Source: an uncultured Burkholderiales bacterium
Lineage (GTDB): Bacteria > Pseudomonadota > Gammaproteobacteria > Burkholderiales > Burkholderiaceae_C
Assembly: GCA_903910745.1 (NCBI GenBank)
Contig: CAIWAO010000140.1
Location: forward strand, 1 to 47,796
Length of the DNA: 47,796 nucleotides
Direction of reading: 5' to 3'
The position numbers and the translations under genes are program-made. Of this stretch, positions 25,653 to 35,883 are shown one piece after another; positions within the stretch are counted from its first letter, which is position 1, and every line of letters begins with the position of its first letter. The notes beneath the pieces are model-generated. The model was not told the DNA's origin, ran no database searches, and worked only from the letters and a program-made list of their open reading frames with translations.

Positions 25653-25994
25653 CTATTTGGAAATAATTCGACAGGCTGCTTTAATGTTTTTTGGCTGTTT
25701 CATTTCCTCGCACCTTTTGATGGCTCTTCGCTCACCTTCTGCGAGGATTTTGATGTAAATTGAGCACGTAAAAACCATCTTGTCATCATCCGACAAACTA
25801 TCAAACGCTGTCGCACAACTGCCGACATCGCCAAGATCAGGCTCATTGCGGTTATAGAGTTCTTGAATTGGCGCTGGAACCTCCCGGTAGTGCACTATGG
25901 GATATGTACCACTCGTCTTAGCATAAACACCTGAAGTGTTAAAACTAAAAAGTACGATGCCAATCATTGAAATACATTTGAATACAGTTTTCAT
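25653..25994 (-). CDS. Secreted protein of unknown function
   Basis: The protein has 113 residues from ATG 25994, which has AAAGG at proper spacing; a longer frame to 26018 lacks this. A signal peptide covers about the first 25 residues, with cleavage likely after VYA. The mature part is small and polar, with four Cys residues (two in GSCATAFD and FTCSIYI, two in KRCEEM and AACRI), so two disulfides are plausible in the periplasm. I do not recognise the family. It lies downstream of the exonuclease gene on the same strand, 39 bases away. Confidence 0.7.
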   Translation of the reverse strand: MKTVFKCISMIGIVLFSFNTSGVYAKTSGTYPIVHYREVPAPIQELYNRNEPDLGDVGSCATAFDSLSDDDKMVFTCSIYIKILAEGERRAIKRCEEMKQPKNIKAACRIISK

Positions 25995-26033
25995 TTGCTT
26001 ACCTTTTTGAATTGTCAAGTTTGTGATTTCGGT

Positions 26034-26999
26034 TTACAAAGCAATTTGTTTTCTCTCACCTCCTCTTTGAGAGTATCTAACTTTACCTCCTATGGTCTCG
26101 GTCTCCACAACCGCTTTTCGGTTTTCATAGACATTTCGCTTTAACCAAGAAAGCTCGGCTTCTAATTCCCGTTCTGTAGAAAGAGTTCTGTGCCAACTTC
26201 TCAAGTCGGGGGACCAACGGTAGTTTCGTTGTTTCAAAATATCTTTTGTCTCAAAGGGGGAGCCGAGTGCGAATAAACGAATTTGGGGCTGGTTTAGAGA
26301 TTCAAGAAGCTGCAGAAGTGCGGGTTGTTGGCTACTTGGAAGAGTCGCACTGAGCAGCTCAAGCAAAGCACAACAATCGGCATCCGCGCGGTGGGCATCG
26401 TAAAAAAATCCCTGCGTATAGACCAAATAATCAAGTTTTGCTGAACCAAAACCCTCTGCCTTCCAGTCTATATCTTTTAAGCTACATCCCCATAAAAACT
26501 CTTCGAATATAGGCCATCTTGCTTCTACAAACGCACGGTCAAAACCTGCATTGTGGGCAATGATCACGCTCACTTTGTTTAGAAATTGTTCAACTTCTCT
26601 GTCTGATATAGATCGTCCCATGACCATATCATCTGTTATGTTGTGAACTGCAGTAGACTCTGGGGGAATTGGAAATCCTGGGTCCTCATACTCATCGAAG
26701 CTTTTAAGAACTTTGTATATGACCCCAGTTTGTGGGTCGAATTCAAACAAAATCATTCCTAGTTCTATGATCTTGTCCTTACTCACGTCCATGCCAGTTG
26801 TTTCGGTATCCAGTATGACGCCTTTGCTCAAAGCTCGCTCTGGCGGATCTTCATTGAATACAGAATGAGGGTTTAGTCTTCTAAGTACCTTATAGTTGGG
26901 ATTGCTTTGGAGTCTGCGAGCTAAGGCTTCAAAGTCTTCTGATAATTCATCTGGCTCCCTTAAGTCAAGTGAGTCTTGTTTGTTAAGAAATGCGGTCAT
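26034..26999 (-). CDS. DEDDh 3'-5' exonuclease (DnaQ-like)
   Basis: The protein has 321 residues. The exonuclease domain spans about 58-225. Exo I is ILDTETTGMD (Asp64, Glu66), Exo II is IIAHNAGFDRAFVE and Exo III is HRADADCCALLELL, giving the DEDDh set. The C-terminal 90 residues (RWSPDLRSWHRTLSTEREL and following) form a small extra domain seen in some stand-alone epsilon-like exonucleases. It is not DnaQ itself by length and layout. A role in DNA repair or nucleic-acid trimming is likely. Confidence 0.87.
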   Translation of the reverse strand: MTAFLNKQDSLDLREPDELSEDFEALARRLQSNPNYKVLRRLNPHSVFNEDPPERALSKGVILDTETTGMDVSKDKIIELGMILFEFDPQTGVIYKVLKSFDEYEDPGFPIPPESTAVHNITDDMVMGRSISDREVEQFLNKVSVIIAHNAGFDRAFVEARWPIFEEFLWGCSLKDIDWKAEGFGSAKLDYLVYTQGFFYDAHRADADCCALLELLSATLPSSQQPALLQLLESLNQPQIRLFALGSPFETKDILKQRNYRWSPDLRSWHRTLSTERELEAELSWLKRNVYENRKAVVETETIGGKVRYSQRGGERKQIAL

Positions 27000-27095
27000 T
27001 TGTTCCGATTTATGGTTTGATAGAAACTGGTTTAATGGTTCGGCAGGTTATCATGTATGAGGTTGGGGCCCTAAAACTTTTTCTGCTTGATTGAC

Positions 27096-27914
27096 ATGAA
27101 TTTTAAGATTATTGTTTACCTATTTTTATTGACCAGTCTGAATTCTTTTAGCAATGAACTGGGCATCAACAGCAACTCAACGGCTAACAATGTTTGCCCG
27201 GGATTTTTCCAGGGCTCTGGCGCACCCCAAGTCCTCAATCCTAAGCTACAACAAAGTTACCACCTGCTTTGTTTCAAGAGTTTTGCTGTTGGTTATTCAG
27301 CTATTTCCCGAACACCTTTGTGGTCGGCAGAACATTTGACCCGCGAGTCATTAAGTATGGCAAGAGGTCTAAAAAGGGTCAATGCATTTCACGAAGAGTA
27401 TAGACTGCCTGAAAGAGATAGAGCATTTCTATCCGATTATGCTCATTCAGGCTTTGACCGTGGCCACATGAGTCCTTCAGCTGATCAGCCCTCAGAGGAG
27501 GCTCAACAAGAGAGTTTTTCTTTGGCCAATATGATTCCTCAAAATCCTAATAATAATAGACACCTTTGGGAAGGTATTGAGAGTGCTACACGGACATGGG
27601 CCAAATCCAATGGAGACTTATTTATCATTACAGGTCCGTTGTTTATAGGATCTCAAGTCCAACAACTAAGAAATAGAGTAATGGTGCCTACCCATTTATT
27701 TAAGTTAATCTATGATCCCAGGCAAAATAGGGCGTCCGCCTACTTGGTATTAAACGAGGCTACAGATGAGTACAAGGTGGTCAGCCTGGCCGAGTTACAA
27801 AGCCTGTCCGGGATTGACCTTATGCCTAACCTACCTAAAGATCAAAAAAATATATTAATCAACTTACCCAAGCCTACTCCCCACCACGAACGATCCGGTT
27901 CAGGGTGGGATTAA
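27096..27914 (+). CDS. Secreted DNA/RNA non-specific endonuclease (NUC/EndA type)
   Basis: This is a beta-beta-alpha-metal endonuclease of 272 residues from ATG 27096 (a TTG at 27087 would add three). A signal peptide covers about residues 1-19 (hydrophobic VYLFLLTSL, then SFS). The catalytic motif DRGHMSPSAD has the general-base His124. The metal-binding block is ANMIPQNPNNNRHLWEGIE. Such enzymes degrade extracellular nucleic acid for nutrition or competition. An 86-residue protein gene follows 21 bases later and may be co-transcribed. Confidence 0.9.
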   Translation: MNFKIIVYLFLLTSLNSFSNELGINSNSTANNVCPGFFQGSGAPQVLNPKLQQSYHLLCFKSFAVGYSAISRTPLWSAEHLTRESLSMARGLKRVNAFHEEYRLPERDRAFLSDYAHSGFDRGHMSPSADQPSEEAQQESFSLANMIPQNPNNNRHLWEGIESATRTWAKSNGDLFIITGPLFIGSQVQQLRNRVMVPTHLFKLIYDPRQNRASAYLVLNEATDEYKVVSLAELQSLSGIDLMPNLPKDQKNILINLPKPTPHHERSGSGWD

Positions 27915-27935
27915 ACACCATGGAGTTTTGAAAAT

Positions 27936-28196
27936 ATGAGCCTAACTAAAAAGGATTTTGATCCCTTTCAAAATGAGTCTCAGGTCTTGAGTTGGGATGA
28001 TTTCCAAATTGAGAACAGATCCGATAGAGTGAGTATGTCTGGATCTATAGACTTCACGAAAGATAAGGAGGGCTTAGCCAAGGCCCTGGAAATGCAGAAA
28101 GTCATCAACTCCGTTGTGTCTTATTTGCAGAACCAAGATTTGCCAGAAAAAGTCTTTATAGAAGCGCAAAATTGGGTTAAAAACCCTTTTAATTAA
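27936..28196 (+). CDS. Small protein of unknown function
   Basis: The protein has 86 residues, is soluble and acidic, with no signal peptide or membrane segment. The central block WDDFQIENRSDRVSMSGSIDFTKDKEGL looks like a beta-rich segment followed by a helix. I do not recognise it. Its position 21 bases after the secreted nuclease suggests co-expression. An inhibitor of the nuclease, as in NucA/NuiA pairs, is one idea suggested by position only; no sequence similarity to known inhibitors was recognised. Confidence 0.65.
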   Translation: MSLTKKDFDPFQNESQVLSWDDFQIENRSDRVSMSGSIDFTKDKEGLAKALEMQKVINSVVSYLQNQDLPEKVFIEAQNWVKNPFN

Positions 28197-28436
28197 TTAT
28201 TTCTAATTAATTTTGACCTGCGGGATTCTTTCTTTATTGATTTAACTAGTGATTGATTGATTACAGAAATTAGTATCTCACCCCTAAAGATTGTTCTTGA
28301 GTCGCCGTTTAGGTGCAAATTGTTGGTGTTTTCCCTATACTAAATGCATGCTGAGCGAAAGGGACGAAGATTCCAGACTTAGTAACTATTGCTGATTTTT
28401 TTAAAATTTTAATTATTTAACATCTGGAGCTTTCAA

Positions 28437-29012
28437 ATGACAATGACACCTGAGCAAATCGTAGCCGCAAACAAAGCAAACATTGAGACTTTAGTTGGTC
28501 TAACCAACACTGCAGTTGCTGGCGTAGAAAAACTTATTGAACTCAACCTTGCCGCAACAAAGGCAGCAATGGCTGATTCCCATTCCCACACTCACGCCGC
28601 ACTCAGTGCCAAAGATAGCCAAGAGCTGCTTGCATTACAGGCTAACATGTTCCAGCCACTCGCTGAGAAAGTTTTGAGCTACAACCGCCATCTTTATGAC
28701 ATCGCTACTGGAACCGGTTCACATTTCACTGAAGCAGTTGAGAGCAAAATCTCTGAAGCTCAGGATTCATTGCATAGTCTGGTTGACACAATGTCTAAAA
28801 ATGCACCTGCTGGTTCAGAGGCTGCAGTAACTGCGATCAAAACTGCTATCGCTAGTGGAACCCAAGCATTAGAGCAAGTTCAAAAAGCTGTAAAGCAAGC
28901 TACAGAAATGGCTGAAACAAACATTAAATCAATGACTCACTCTGTGATGTCTGCAGCAAGCCATGCCGCTCCTAAGGCTGCTCCAGCGAAGACAACAAGA
29001 AAAAGAGTCTAA
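28437..29012 (+). CDS. Phasin (PHA granule-associated protein)
   Basis: The protein has 191 residues, is Ala-rich, amphipathic and helical. The N-terminal phasin_2 block MTPEQIVAANKANIETLVGL and the VEKLIELNLAATKAAM segment are characteristic. The tail is Ala/Pro/Lys-rich (APKAAPAKTTRKRV), as in PhaP proteins that coat polyhydroxyalkanoate granules and may touch DNA. It has its own upstream region of 240 bases and a strong terminator at 29056-29085, so it is monocistronic. TATACT at 28336-28341 is a possible -10. No PHA synthase gene is in the window. Confidence 0.92.
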   Translation: MTMTPEQIVAANKANIETLVGLTNTAVAGVEKLIELNLAATKAAMADSHSHTHAALSAKDSQELLALQANMFQPLAEKVLSYNRHLYDIATGTGSHFTEAVESKISEAQDSLHSLVDTMSKNAPAGSEAAVTAIKTAIASGTQALEQVQKAVKQATEMAETNIKSMTHSVMSAASHAAPKAAPAKTTRKRV

Positions 29013-29055
29013 GGTATAAGATTTAGTTCCACACTAAAACTAACTTGCCCCCCAC

Positions 29056-29085
29056 ATGCCCGTCACTAATCTGACGGGCATTTTT
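29056..29085 (+). terminator. Rho-independent terminator of the phasin gene
   Basis: ATGCCCGTCA at 29056-29065 pairs perfectly with TGACGGGCAT at 29072-29081 around a six-base loop. The run of five Ts (29081-29085) begins with the last paired base. It lies 43 bases after the phasin stop. Confidence 0.92.
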
Positions 29086-29146
29086 ACGTCTAGGACTTAT
29101 TAATAGCACAGATTAGAATCTACCCTTTATTTGAATCGGAATACTC

Positions 29147-30268
29147 GTGGAGCAAGTTAGTGCCGTTGTAATTGGGGCAGGAGTGGTTGGACTTGCTGTG
29201 GCTAGAGCCATAGCTAACGAATTGGCCAATTCACACGTAGCGCCTGATGTTTTTGTATTAGAGCGTGCCTCAAGTATTGGGACACAGACAAGCTCTAGAA
29301 ACAGTGAAGTTATTCATGCGGGTATTTATTATCCCCAGAACACTTTAAAAGCCAAGTTATGTGTTCAGGGTAAAGAGCTTCTTTACAGTTACCTTGAGGA
29401 AAGAGGTCTACCCTATAAACGCTTGGGCAAGTTAATAGTTGCGACTAATGCTGCTCAAGACCAAATGCTTAAAGCTATTAAAGCAAAAGCAGAGCTTAAT
29501 GGAGTTATGGACCTTGAGCTGTTAACTCAAAATCAGGCCATTGCAATTGAGCCAGAACTCTTTTGCACCTCAGCACTTTTATCTCCTAGTACAGGTATTC
29601 TTGATACACACAGTTACATGCTAAGTCTGCAAGGCGACTTTGAAAGCGCCGGCGGTACGGTCGTATTTCAAACTGAAGTGATAGGTGCTGAGTGCAGTGA
29701 GAAGGGGATTTGTATTCAAACCAGTACAGGGGACAGACTTCTTGCTAAGTGGGTAGTTAATTGTGCAGGTCTTCATGCGCCAAATTTGGCTAAACTATTT
29801 TCTGGCGCAGATGATTCAAATCTACCGAATGCATATTACGCAAAAGGTAATTATTTTCTTCTTCAAGGTAAGTCCCCCTTCAAGAGGCTTATCTATCCAG
29901 TCCCTGAGGCTGCAGGACTTGGGGTTCACCTGACTCTTGACCTGGGGGGGCAGGTTAAATTTGGTCCCGATGTCGAGTGGGTTGAAGATCCGAATATTTT
30001 GAGTGTAGATCCAGTAAGGGGGGAGCGTTTTTATGAAGCAGTCCGTAGTTACTGGCCTGGATTAAAGGACGACTCATTGATACCCGGTTACGCTGGCATT
30101 AGACCAAAAATCAATGCTCCAAATGAGTCGAGTGCAGACTTCAAGATATCTGACCATAAAGAGCACAAAATACCTGGGCTAATCCATTTGTTAGGGATTG
30201 AGTCTCCCGGTATAACAAGTTCATTGGCAATTGCCGATGAAGTCCTAAGTCGCTTAACAAAGCAATGA
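29147..30268 (+). CDS. FAD-dependent oxidoreductase, L-2-hydroxyglutarate dehydrogenase-like
   Basis: This is a DAO-fold flavoenzyme of 373 residues with GTG start 29147 and GGA six bases upstream. The FAD-binding dinucleotide motif is VVIGAGVVGLAVARAIA at the N-terminus. The block TSSRNSEVIHAGIYYPQNTLKAKLC is the signature of the LhgO/L2HGDH group. The C-terminal block GIRPKINAP and LLGIESPGITSSLAIA also fits. It probably oxidises an L-2-hydroxyacid and passes electrons to quinone. It is convergent with pyrD, whose stop lies 20 bases away. Confidence 0.88.
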   Translation: MEQVSAVVIGAGVVGLAVARAIANELANSHVAPDVFVLERASSIGTQTSSRNSEVIHAGIYYPQNTLKAKLCVQGKELLYSYLEERGLPYKRLGKLIVATNAAQDQMLKAIKAKAELNGVMDLELLTQNQAIAIEPELFCTSALLSPSTGILDTHSYMLSLQGDFESAGGTVVFQTEVIGAECSEKGICIQTSTGDRLLAKWVVNCAGLHAPNLAKLFSGADDSNLPNAYYAKGNYFLLQGKSPFKRLIYPVPEAAGLGVHLTLDLGGQVKFGPDVEWVEDPNILSVDPVRGERFYEAVRSYWPGLKDDSLIPGYAGIRPKINAPNESSADFKISDHKEHKIPGLIHLLGIESPGITSSLAIADEVLSRLTKQ

Positions 30269-30288
30269 AACTCACGCGCGAATAACAT

Positions 30289-31428
30289 TTAAGCATTCAT
30301 TTTTAATGCATTGGCAATCTGAGAGACTAAACCTGGTCCTTTATAAATCAGACCAGTATAAATTTGCACTAAGTTTGCTCCGGCCTTAACTTTAGCTAAT
30401 GCGTCCTCAGCAGACATTATTCCCCCAACACCAATAATCACAAAGTCCGCCCCTAAATGGTGTCTCATTTTTTGAATGACTCTGTTACTGAGCTCTAAAA
30501 CTGGGCTCCCTGATAGTCCTCCAGCCTCACTGGAATGTTTAGTGCCCTCAACTGCGGACCTGGATAGCGTTGTGTTTGTTGCTATGAGTCCCCAAGACCC
30601 CTTTAAACCTGAACTGGAGGAGTCCTCGTTTGAGGGACTTTTAGAGGATACAGCATTCAGTGTATTCGCTATGACTTCAATTTGTGAGTCATCAAGGTCT
30701 GGTGCAATCTTGAGAAATAGTGGGACATGCTTGTTGTGGTGAGATTTTAGCCGCGCTCTTTCCTGCTCAAGACTGCTCAGGAGTTCTTCCAAGGCCTCAT
30801 CATTTTGCAAAGACCGCAAATTTTTGGTATTTGGGCTAGAAATATTGATCGTTACATAATCAGCATAAGGGTAAACCTCTTTCAAACAAATCAGGTAGTC
30901 TTTTGTCGCATCCTCAATGGGAGTTAATGCATTTTTTCCAATGTTCAGTCCAAGTAGGATACGGCTTTGAGAAGCGCTATTTGGCTCGGTTACTGCATTT
31001 TCTTTAAACTTAGAGCGCTCTACGTTACTAATAAAACTTTGAATTCCTAAATTGTTAAACCCAAGCCGGTTGATTAGAGCGTTATGCGACTCAATTCTGA
31101 ACATTCTTGGCTTTGGATTGCCTGGCTGTGCAAGGGGCGTTACTGTACCAACCTCAACGAAACCAAAACCCATTGCATCAAAGGCGTCTATGCAGGCAGC
31201 GTTCTTATCTAGGCCAGCAGCTAAACCCACCTTATTTGGAAATTTCAAACCAAGCAACTCAATGGGGTCCTGGACTCTGGTTTGTCTATATAGAATATTC
31301 AAAAAAGAATGCTGTGTATTCCTGAGAAATCCAAGGGTCAAGTCGTGAGCTTTTTCACCGTCTAGGAGAAATAGAACCGGACGCAGTACACGGGAGTAAA
31401 AAAAATTAATAAAACTTGTTAAAGACAT
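30289..31428 (-). CDS. pyrD: Dihydroorotate dehydrogenase (quinone), class 2, with insertions
   Basis: PyrD is the flavoenzyme oxidising dihydroorotate to orotate in pyrimidine synthesis, linked to the quinone pool. The N-terminal helix pair ([20 protein letters not shown]) marks the membrane-associated class 2. The FMN site blocks [24 protein letters not shown] and [14 protein letters not shown] (catalytic Ser) are intact. The protein has 379 residues against roughly 336-345 usually. The excess lies in polar, Ser-rich insertions at about 139-156 and 260-278, outside the active-site blocks. It is a single gene, divergent from rpiA. Confidence 0.95.
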   Translation of the reverse strand: MSLTSFINFFYSRVLRPVLFLLDGEKAHDLTLGFLRNTQHSFLNILYRQTRVQDPIELLGLKFPNKVGLAAGLDKNAACIDAFDAMGFGFVEVGTVTPLAQPGNPKPRMFRIESHNALINRLGFNNLGIQSFISNVERSKFKENAVTEPNSASQSRILLGLNIGKNALTPIEDATKDYLICLKEVYPYADYVTINISSPNTKNLRSLQNDEALEELLSSLEQERARLKSHHNKHVPLFLKIAPDLDDSQIEVIANTLNAVSSKSPSNEDSSSSGLKGSWGLIATNTTLSRSAVEGTKHSSEAGGLSGSPVLELSNRVIQKMRHHLGADFVIIGVGGIMSAEDALAKVKAGANLVQIYTGLIYKGPGLVSQIANALKMNA

Positions 31429-31520
31429 TAGATAATTAAAACCTATTGAGATTTAGATATTTTCTCAGATTCTTGTTTAGCAAAAAAATCTTTCCAAAAA
31501 AACTTAAGTGACTATTTAGT

Positions 31521-32219
31521 ATGACCCAAGATGAATTAAAAGCTCTCGTAGGACTTGAAGCGCTCAAATATGTTCGCCGTGGTGTTGTGATAGGTGTTGG
31601 AACTGGCTCAACAGTGAATCACTTTATCAAAGCCCTTGGTAGTCATGAAGAGCTTTGTAAAGGTATAAAAGGCGCTGTATCGAGCTCTGTAGCCACAACA
31701 AAATTATTGAAAGAACTTGGAGTTGATGTCTTGGAAACGGATCAGGTTGAGGAACTCAGTATTTATATCGACGGAGCGGATGAGATCGATCACAGCGGAT
31801 ACATGATCAAGGGCGGAGGTGCCGCTCTTACGAGAGAAAAAATTGTTGCCTCTATGGCATTGGAGTTTATTTGTATTGCAGATGAGACTAAATTAGTTAA
31901 TAAATTGGGTCGATTCCCGTTACCCGTAGAAATCATACCTATGGCTGAGGCGAATATAGCTCGTAAATTCGAGGCTCTGGGCGGCAAAGCTAAGTTGAGG
32001 CTTAAAGACAATAAACCGTTGGTAACCGATAACGGGCAAAATATTTTAGACGTCATGGGTCTAAGTATCGATGATCCATTGGCTTTTGAATCCATGGTTA
32101 ATCAATGGCCCGGTGTTGTTACAGTGGGTGTATTTGCTAACCAAAGAGCCTCAAAATGTTTACTTGCGACATCAGAGGGTGTTAAAACCTTGAATTTTGT
32201 TCAACGGTCAATGGGCTGA
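31521..32219 (+). CDS. rpiA: Ribose-5-phosphate isomerase A
   Basis: RpiA interconverts ribose 5-phosphate and ribulose 5-phosphate in the pentose phosphate pathway. The protein has 232 residues. The phosphate loop [10 protein letters not shown], the catalytic block IDGADEID and [12 protein letters not shown] are complete. The tail is slightly longer than in E. coli. Its 3' end overlaps the 3' end of the convergent prlC gene by 12 bases, so read-through would produce antisense RNA on both. Confidence 0.96.
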   Translation: MTQDELKALVGLEALKYVRRGVVIGVGTGSTVNHFIKALGSHEELCKGIKGAVSSSVATTKLLKELGVDVLETDQVEELSIYIDGADEIDHSGYMIKGGGAALTREKIVASMALEFICIADETKLVNKLGRFPLPVEIIPMAEANIARKFEALGGKAKLRLKDNKPLVTDNGQNILDVMGLSIDDPLAFESMVNQWPGVVTVGVFANQRASKCLLATSEGVKTLNFVQRSMG

Positions 32220-34256
32220 CTCAGTGATTTTTTCTTGCATTCCTTGGTGACGCATCAATGCATCTAGATTAGGTTCTCTACCCCTAAATGCTTTAAAAGA
32301 CTCGATTGCTGGGCGAGAGCTTCCGACCTCTAAAATATTATGCCTATACCTGCGACCTGTTTCAAGGCTTGGTTCTCCGTTGCTGTCGACCGATTCCTCA
32401 AACGCCCCGTAAGCATCAGCACTTAGTACCTCTGCCCACTTGTAACTGTAATAGCCGGCAGCGTATCCCCCCGCAAATATATGGCTGAAACTGTGCGGCG
32501 ATCTGCTCCAATCAGGGGTTGGAAGCACTGCAATTTCTTTTTTGATCTCACTCAGAAGATTCATAAATGAATCGCAAGAGTTTGTTAAGCAATGCAGTTT
32601 CATGTCAAAGAGCGAGAACTCAACTTGTCGCAAAGTTTGCATCCCACTTTGAAAGTTCTTAGCGGCAATCATCTTTTCAAAGAGCTCCCTTGGGAGAGGG
32701 CGACCAGATTGCACATGCTGGGTCAGGTTTTCCAGAACATTCCAGTCCCAGCAAAAGTTCTCCATAAACTGACTAGGCAATTCCACTGCATCCCACTCTA
32801 CACCCGATATTCCAGAAACATCGCGCTCATCGACCTGCGTAAGAAGATGATGCAGTCCATGACCGAATTCATGAAATAAAGTGATGACGTCATCGTGCGT
32901 CAAAAGCGGGGGAGCTCCGTTTATACCCTCCGCAAAATTACAAACCAAGTGGGCAATTGGGGTTTGTAGCTTCTTATTATCGGGTCGCAACCAACGAGCC
33001 CTCACATCGTCCATCCAAGCGCCACCTCTTTTACCACTGCGCGCCCCTGGGTCTAAGTAAAATTGTCCAACTAGGGCCCCATTCCTCTCAATTTTGTAGA
33101 ACTCCACACTCTCGTGCCAGACTGGGGCACTGTCCTTAGAAATATTAACTTCAAATAATTTTTCAACAATTCTAAAAAGACCTGCGAGTACCTTTGGTGC
33201 TGGAAAATAAGCTTTAAGATCTTGCTCGCTAAACGCGTACCGTGCTTCCTTTAGTTTCTCTGATATAAAAGTCCAGTCCCACGGACTTGGATCATTGATT
33301 TTGAGTTCCTCTAGTGCAAATTTTCTCAACTCCATCACATCCCGCTCCGCGTAGGGTTTTGCACGTCTAGCAAGTGTGTATAAAAATTCAATCACCTCAT
33401 CAGGCGATTTGGCCATTTTTGTTGCCAAAGATAATTCTGCGTAGTTATCGAATCCGAGCAAAGCCGCCTCTTGTGCTCTGAGCTTAAGGGTCTCTTCAAT
33501 GATTTTTGTGTTGTCAAAACTGATATCTCCCTGATCTGAGGCGCGGGTAGCAAATGCTCTGTATATTTTTTCTCTTAGGCTTTTTGATTCAGCGAATTGC
33601 ATGACCGGAAAATAGCAAGGCATTTTGAGCGTGAGTTTGTAACCTTGTTGACCACTTTGAGATGCTGCTTGAAGAGCACTTGTTTTAACGTCCTCAGGTA
33701 CGCCTCGCATCTCCTCTTCACTGGCAAAGTAGGTCCATTTATCTGTCGCATCAAGTACGTTTTCACTAAATTTTTGAGATAACTCAGACAAGCGGGACTG
33801 AATTTCAGCAAACTTTAATTTGTCGGACTCCAATAACTCAGCACCAGATAATACAAATCCTTTTAAAGCCTTTTTATGAGCTTCTTTTTGAACTACGTTC
33901 AATTTTTTAATATCAATATTTTTGTATTTTGCATAAAGAGCTTCGTTGCTACCCAATGCAGTCCAAAACTCGGTCACGAGTGGAAGCGTTTCGTTATAAA
34001 CAGCACGAAGAACAGGATTATCTGCAACACTGTTAAGGTGGTTTACTGCGCTCCAGGCTCGGTTAAGTTTTTCGGTATTGACATCCAAAACATTTGCAAT
34101 GGCTTGCCATTCTGCGGGAAATGAGGGCTCAGTTACTTCCTTTAATGCAATTTCAGCATTCCGAATGAGCTCAGATATTCCAGGTAAAACTTGCTCAGGT
34201 GTAATTTTGTTAAAAAGTGGCAAATCATCAAAGTTAAGTAGCTCAGAGGGATTCAT
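32208..34256 (-). CDS. prlC: Oligopeptidase A (M3 family zinc metallopeptidase)
   Basis: This is a cytoplasmic M3 peptidase of 682 residues, nearly the length of E. coli PrlC. The zinc motif HEFGHGLHH is intact, and the downstream [19 protein letters not shown] block with the third ligand Glu is present. It degrades short peptides and signal-peptide remnants. It follows folD on the same strand with 24 bases between, so it is probably in one transcript with it. Confidence 0.95.
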   Translation of the reverse strand: MNPSELLNFDDLPLFNKITPEQVLPGISELIRNAEIALKEVTEPSFPAEWQAIANVLDVNTEKLNRAWSAVNHLNSVADNPVLRAVYNETLPLVTEFWTALGSNEALYAKYKNIDIKKLNVVQKEAHKKALKGFVLSGAELLESDKLKFAEIQSRLSELSQKFSENVLDATDKWTYFASEEEMRGVPEDVKTSALQAASQSGQQGYKLTLKMPCYFPVMQFAESKSLREKIYRAFATRASDQGDISFDNTKIIEETLKLRAQEAALLGFDNYAELSLATKMAKSPDEVIEFLYTLARRAKPYAERDVMELRKFALEELKINDPSPWDWTFISEKLKEARYAFSEQDLKAYFPAPKVLAGLFRIVEKLFEVNISKDSAPVWHESVEFYKIERNGALVGQFYLDPGARSGKRGGAWMDDVRARWLRPDNKKLQTPIAHLVCNFAEGINGAPPLLTHDDVITLFHEFGHGLHHLLTQVDERDVSGISGVEWDAVELPSQFMENFCWDWNVLENLTQHVQSGRPLPRELFEKMIAAKNFQSGMQTLRQVEFSLFDMKLHCLTNSCDSFMNLLSEIKKEIAVLPTPDWSRSPHSFSHIFAGGYAAGYYSYKWAEVLSADAYGAFEESVDSNGEPSLETGRRYRHNILEVGSSRPAIESFKAFRGREPNLDALMRHQGMQEKITESAH

Positions 34257-34280
34257 TTGATCGTCTTTATTTCGGTATGT

Positions 34281-35132
34281 TTAGTTTGAGTTTTTTTCTG
34301 CAGAGTCCAATGTATTTTGCAAAAGCATAGTTATCGTCATAGGACCAACACCACCAGGAACAGGAGTGATATAAGAGGCAATTTCGCTGACGCCTTCAAA
34401 ATCAACGTCCCCGCATAATTTGCCCTGAGAGTCCCTGTTCATGCCTACATCTAAGACAACTGCGCCTGGCTTAACCATGTCTTTGGTCAGTATGTTTATT
34501 TTGCCTACTGCTGCCACAATCACATCGGCTTGGAGAGTTATTGCCTTGAGGTTGACGGTGGCGCTATGACAGATGGTAACAGTCGCATTTTTGTCAAGTA
34601 ACATGAGAGCCATGGGTTTGCCAACAATGTGAGAGCGACCAATTACGACTGCGTGCTTACCCTTTAAATCATAGTTGATGCTTTCCAACATTTTGATACA
34701 TCCAAAGGGCGTACATGGCCAAAATCCCGGTATTCCTTTAACCAGAGCACCCGCACTGGAGATGTGAAATCCGTCTACATCTTTACTAGGATCAATAGCT
34801 TCAATTACTCGGGATGAGTTGATGTGTTCAGGTAGGGGCAATTGAACCAAAATACCGTGGATTTTAGGATTTAAGTTTAACTTTTCTATATGGACTAGAA
34901 GTTCGGATTCAGAAATATCTGACGAGTACTTATCTAGACTTGAAAAGAATCCAACCTCTTCACATGCCTTCACTTTATTGCGAACATAAACCTGACTGGC
35001 AGGGTTTTCACCAACAATAATTACAGCTAATCCAGGGGTGATACCCTTGTTCTTGAGTTCTTGAGTCTTAAGGCTGACTTTTGATCTTATGGTTTTAGAG
35101 AGTTCAACGCCATTGATTAACATAGCACTCAT
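34281..35132 (-). CDS. folD: Bifunctional methylene-THF dehydrogenase/methenyl-THF cyclohydrolase
   Basis: FolD is an NADP-dependent one-carbon enzyme of 283 residues. The catalytic Lys lies in [13 protein letters not shown], the substrate loop is [11 protein letters not shown], the [11 protein letters not shown] nucleotide site is present, and the C-terminal [18 protein letters not shown] signature is complete. ATGs at 35132 and 35123 are both possible; neither has a strong ribosome site. It is followed by prlC and preceded, after 121 bases, by the FixJ-like regulator gene on the same strand. A small TTCACC/GGTGAA hairpin lies in that gap. Confidence 0.96.
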   Translation of the reverse strand: MSAMLINGVELSKTIRSKVSLKTQELKNKGITPGLAVIIVGENPASQVYVRNKVKACEEVGFFSSLDKYSSDISESELLVHIEKLNLNPKIHGILVQLPLPEHINSSRVIEAIDPSKDVDGFHISSAGALVKGIPGFWPCTPFGCIKMLESINYDLKGKHAVVIGRSHIVGKPMALMLLDKNATVTICHSATVNLKAITLQADVIVAAVGKINILTKDMVKPGAVVLDVGMNRDSQGKLCGDVDFEGVSEIASYITPVPGGVGPMTITMLLQNTLDSAEKNSN

Positions 35133-35253
35133 AATATTTTTGACTAATAAAAAATAAAGGTTATAGAAAAATAAAAAAGCTCCAACTATCTCGATGCTAT
35201 AAAGCGGGAATTAGTTGAAGCTTTCATGATGATTCACCTCATGGGTGAAGAAA

Positions 35254-35883
35254 TTACGCAGGCTTTGGAGCGCTTTGGCCTAGAGCAATCTTGAGCAGGT
35301 CCGCAACCGTATTCGCGTTGAGTTTTTCCATAATGTTAGCTCTATGGGCCTCAACAGTTTTGATGCTTATACCCAGGTCATCGGCTATTTGTTTATTCAA
35401 GCGTCCGGCAACGATTCTCTCTAGAACCTGGGTTTCACGGGTTGTTAGCTTTGAGATCAATGCATGTCTGGAAGCGGCTTGTAGACTCTCAGAGAATGAT
35501 TCTTTAGCTACTTCAAGCATACGCTCTACGATTGATACGAGTTGTTCTTCCTCGAACGGTTTTTGAATGAAATCAAGAGCTCCCTTTTTCATAGTGTCCA
35601 CTGCCATGGGTACGTCTCCGTGGCCAGTGATGAATACTATAGGAAGAGGGGATTTTCGCTCAATCAGGCGCTCTTGTAATTCCAACCCAGTCATACCACC
35701 CATTCGTATATCAACAATGAGGCAGGCTACTTCCTTTGGATCATATCTACCCAAAAATGTTTCACCGGAATCGAAACAACGGACTCTGTAGTCCTTTCCT
35801 TCCAGAAGCCATTGCAGTGAGTCGCGCACCGCCTCGTCGTCATCAACAACATATACAGTCCCTTTTTTGGGTATTAAACTCAT
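35254..35883 (-). CDS. FixJ/NarL-type response regulator with LuxR-type HTH
   Basis: The protein has 209 residues. The receiver has the acidic VDDDE cluster, phospho-acceptor Asp58 (LIVDIRMGGMTG) and Lys in FIQKPFEEEQL. The C-terminal HTH is TRETQVLERIVAGRLNKQIADDLGISIKTVEAHR. This FixJ-like arrangement usually means phosphorylation-dependent activation of target promoters. Its ATG overlaps the kinase stop by four bases. Its position next to the divergent pyruvate dehydrogenase operon suggests that operon as a target. Confidence 0.9.
   Translation of the reverse strand: MSLIPKKGTVYVVDDDEAVRDSLQWLLEGKDYRVRCFDSGETFLGRYDPKEVACLIVDIRMGGMTGLELQERLIERKSPLPIVFITGHGDVPMAVDTMKKGALDFIQKPFEEEQLVSIVERMLEVAKESFSESLQAASRHALISKLTTRETQVLERIVAGRLNKQIADDLGISIKTVEAHRANIMEKLNANTVADLLKIALGQSAPKPA

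Noticed and set aside
35221-35253. Terminator for the FixJ-like regulator gene
   Set aside because: TTCACC/GGTGAA can pair, but there is no T-run on the minus-strand side, so it is not called.
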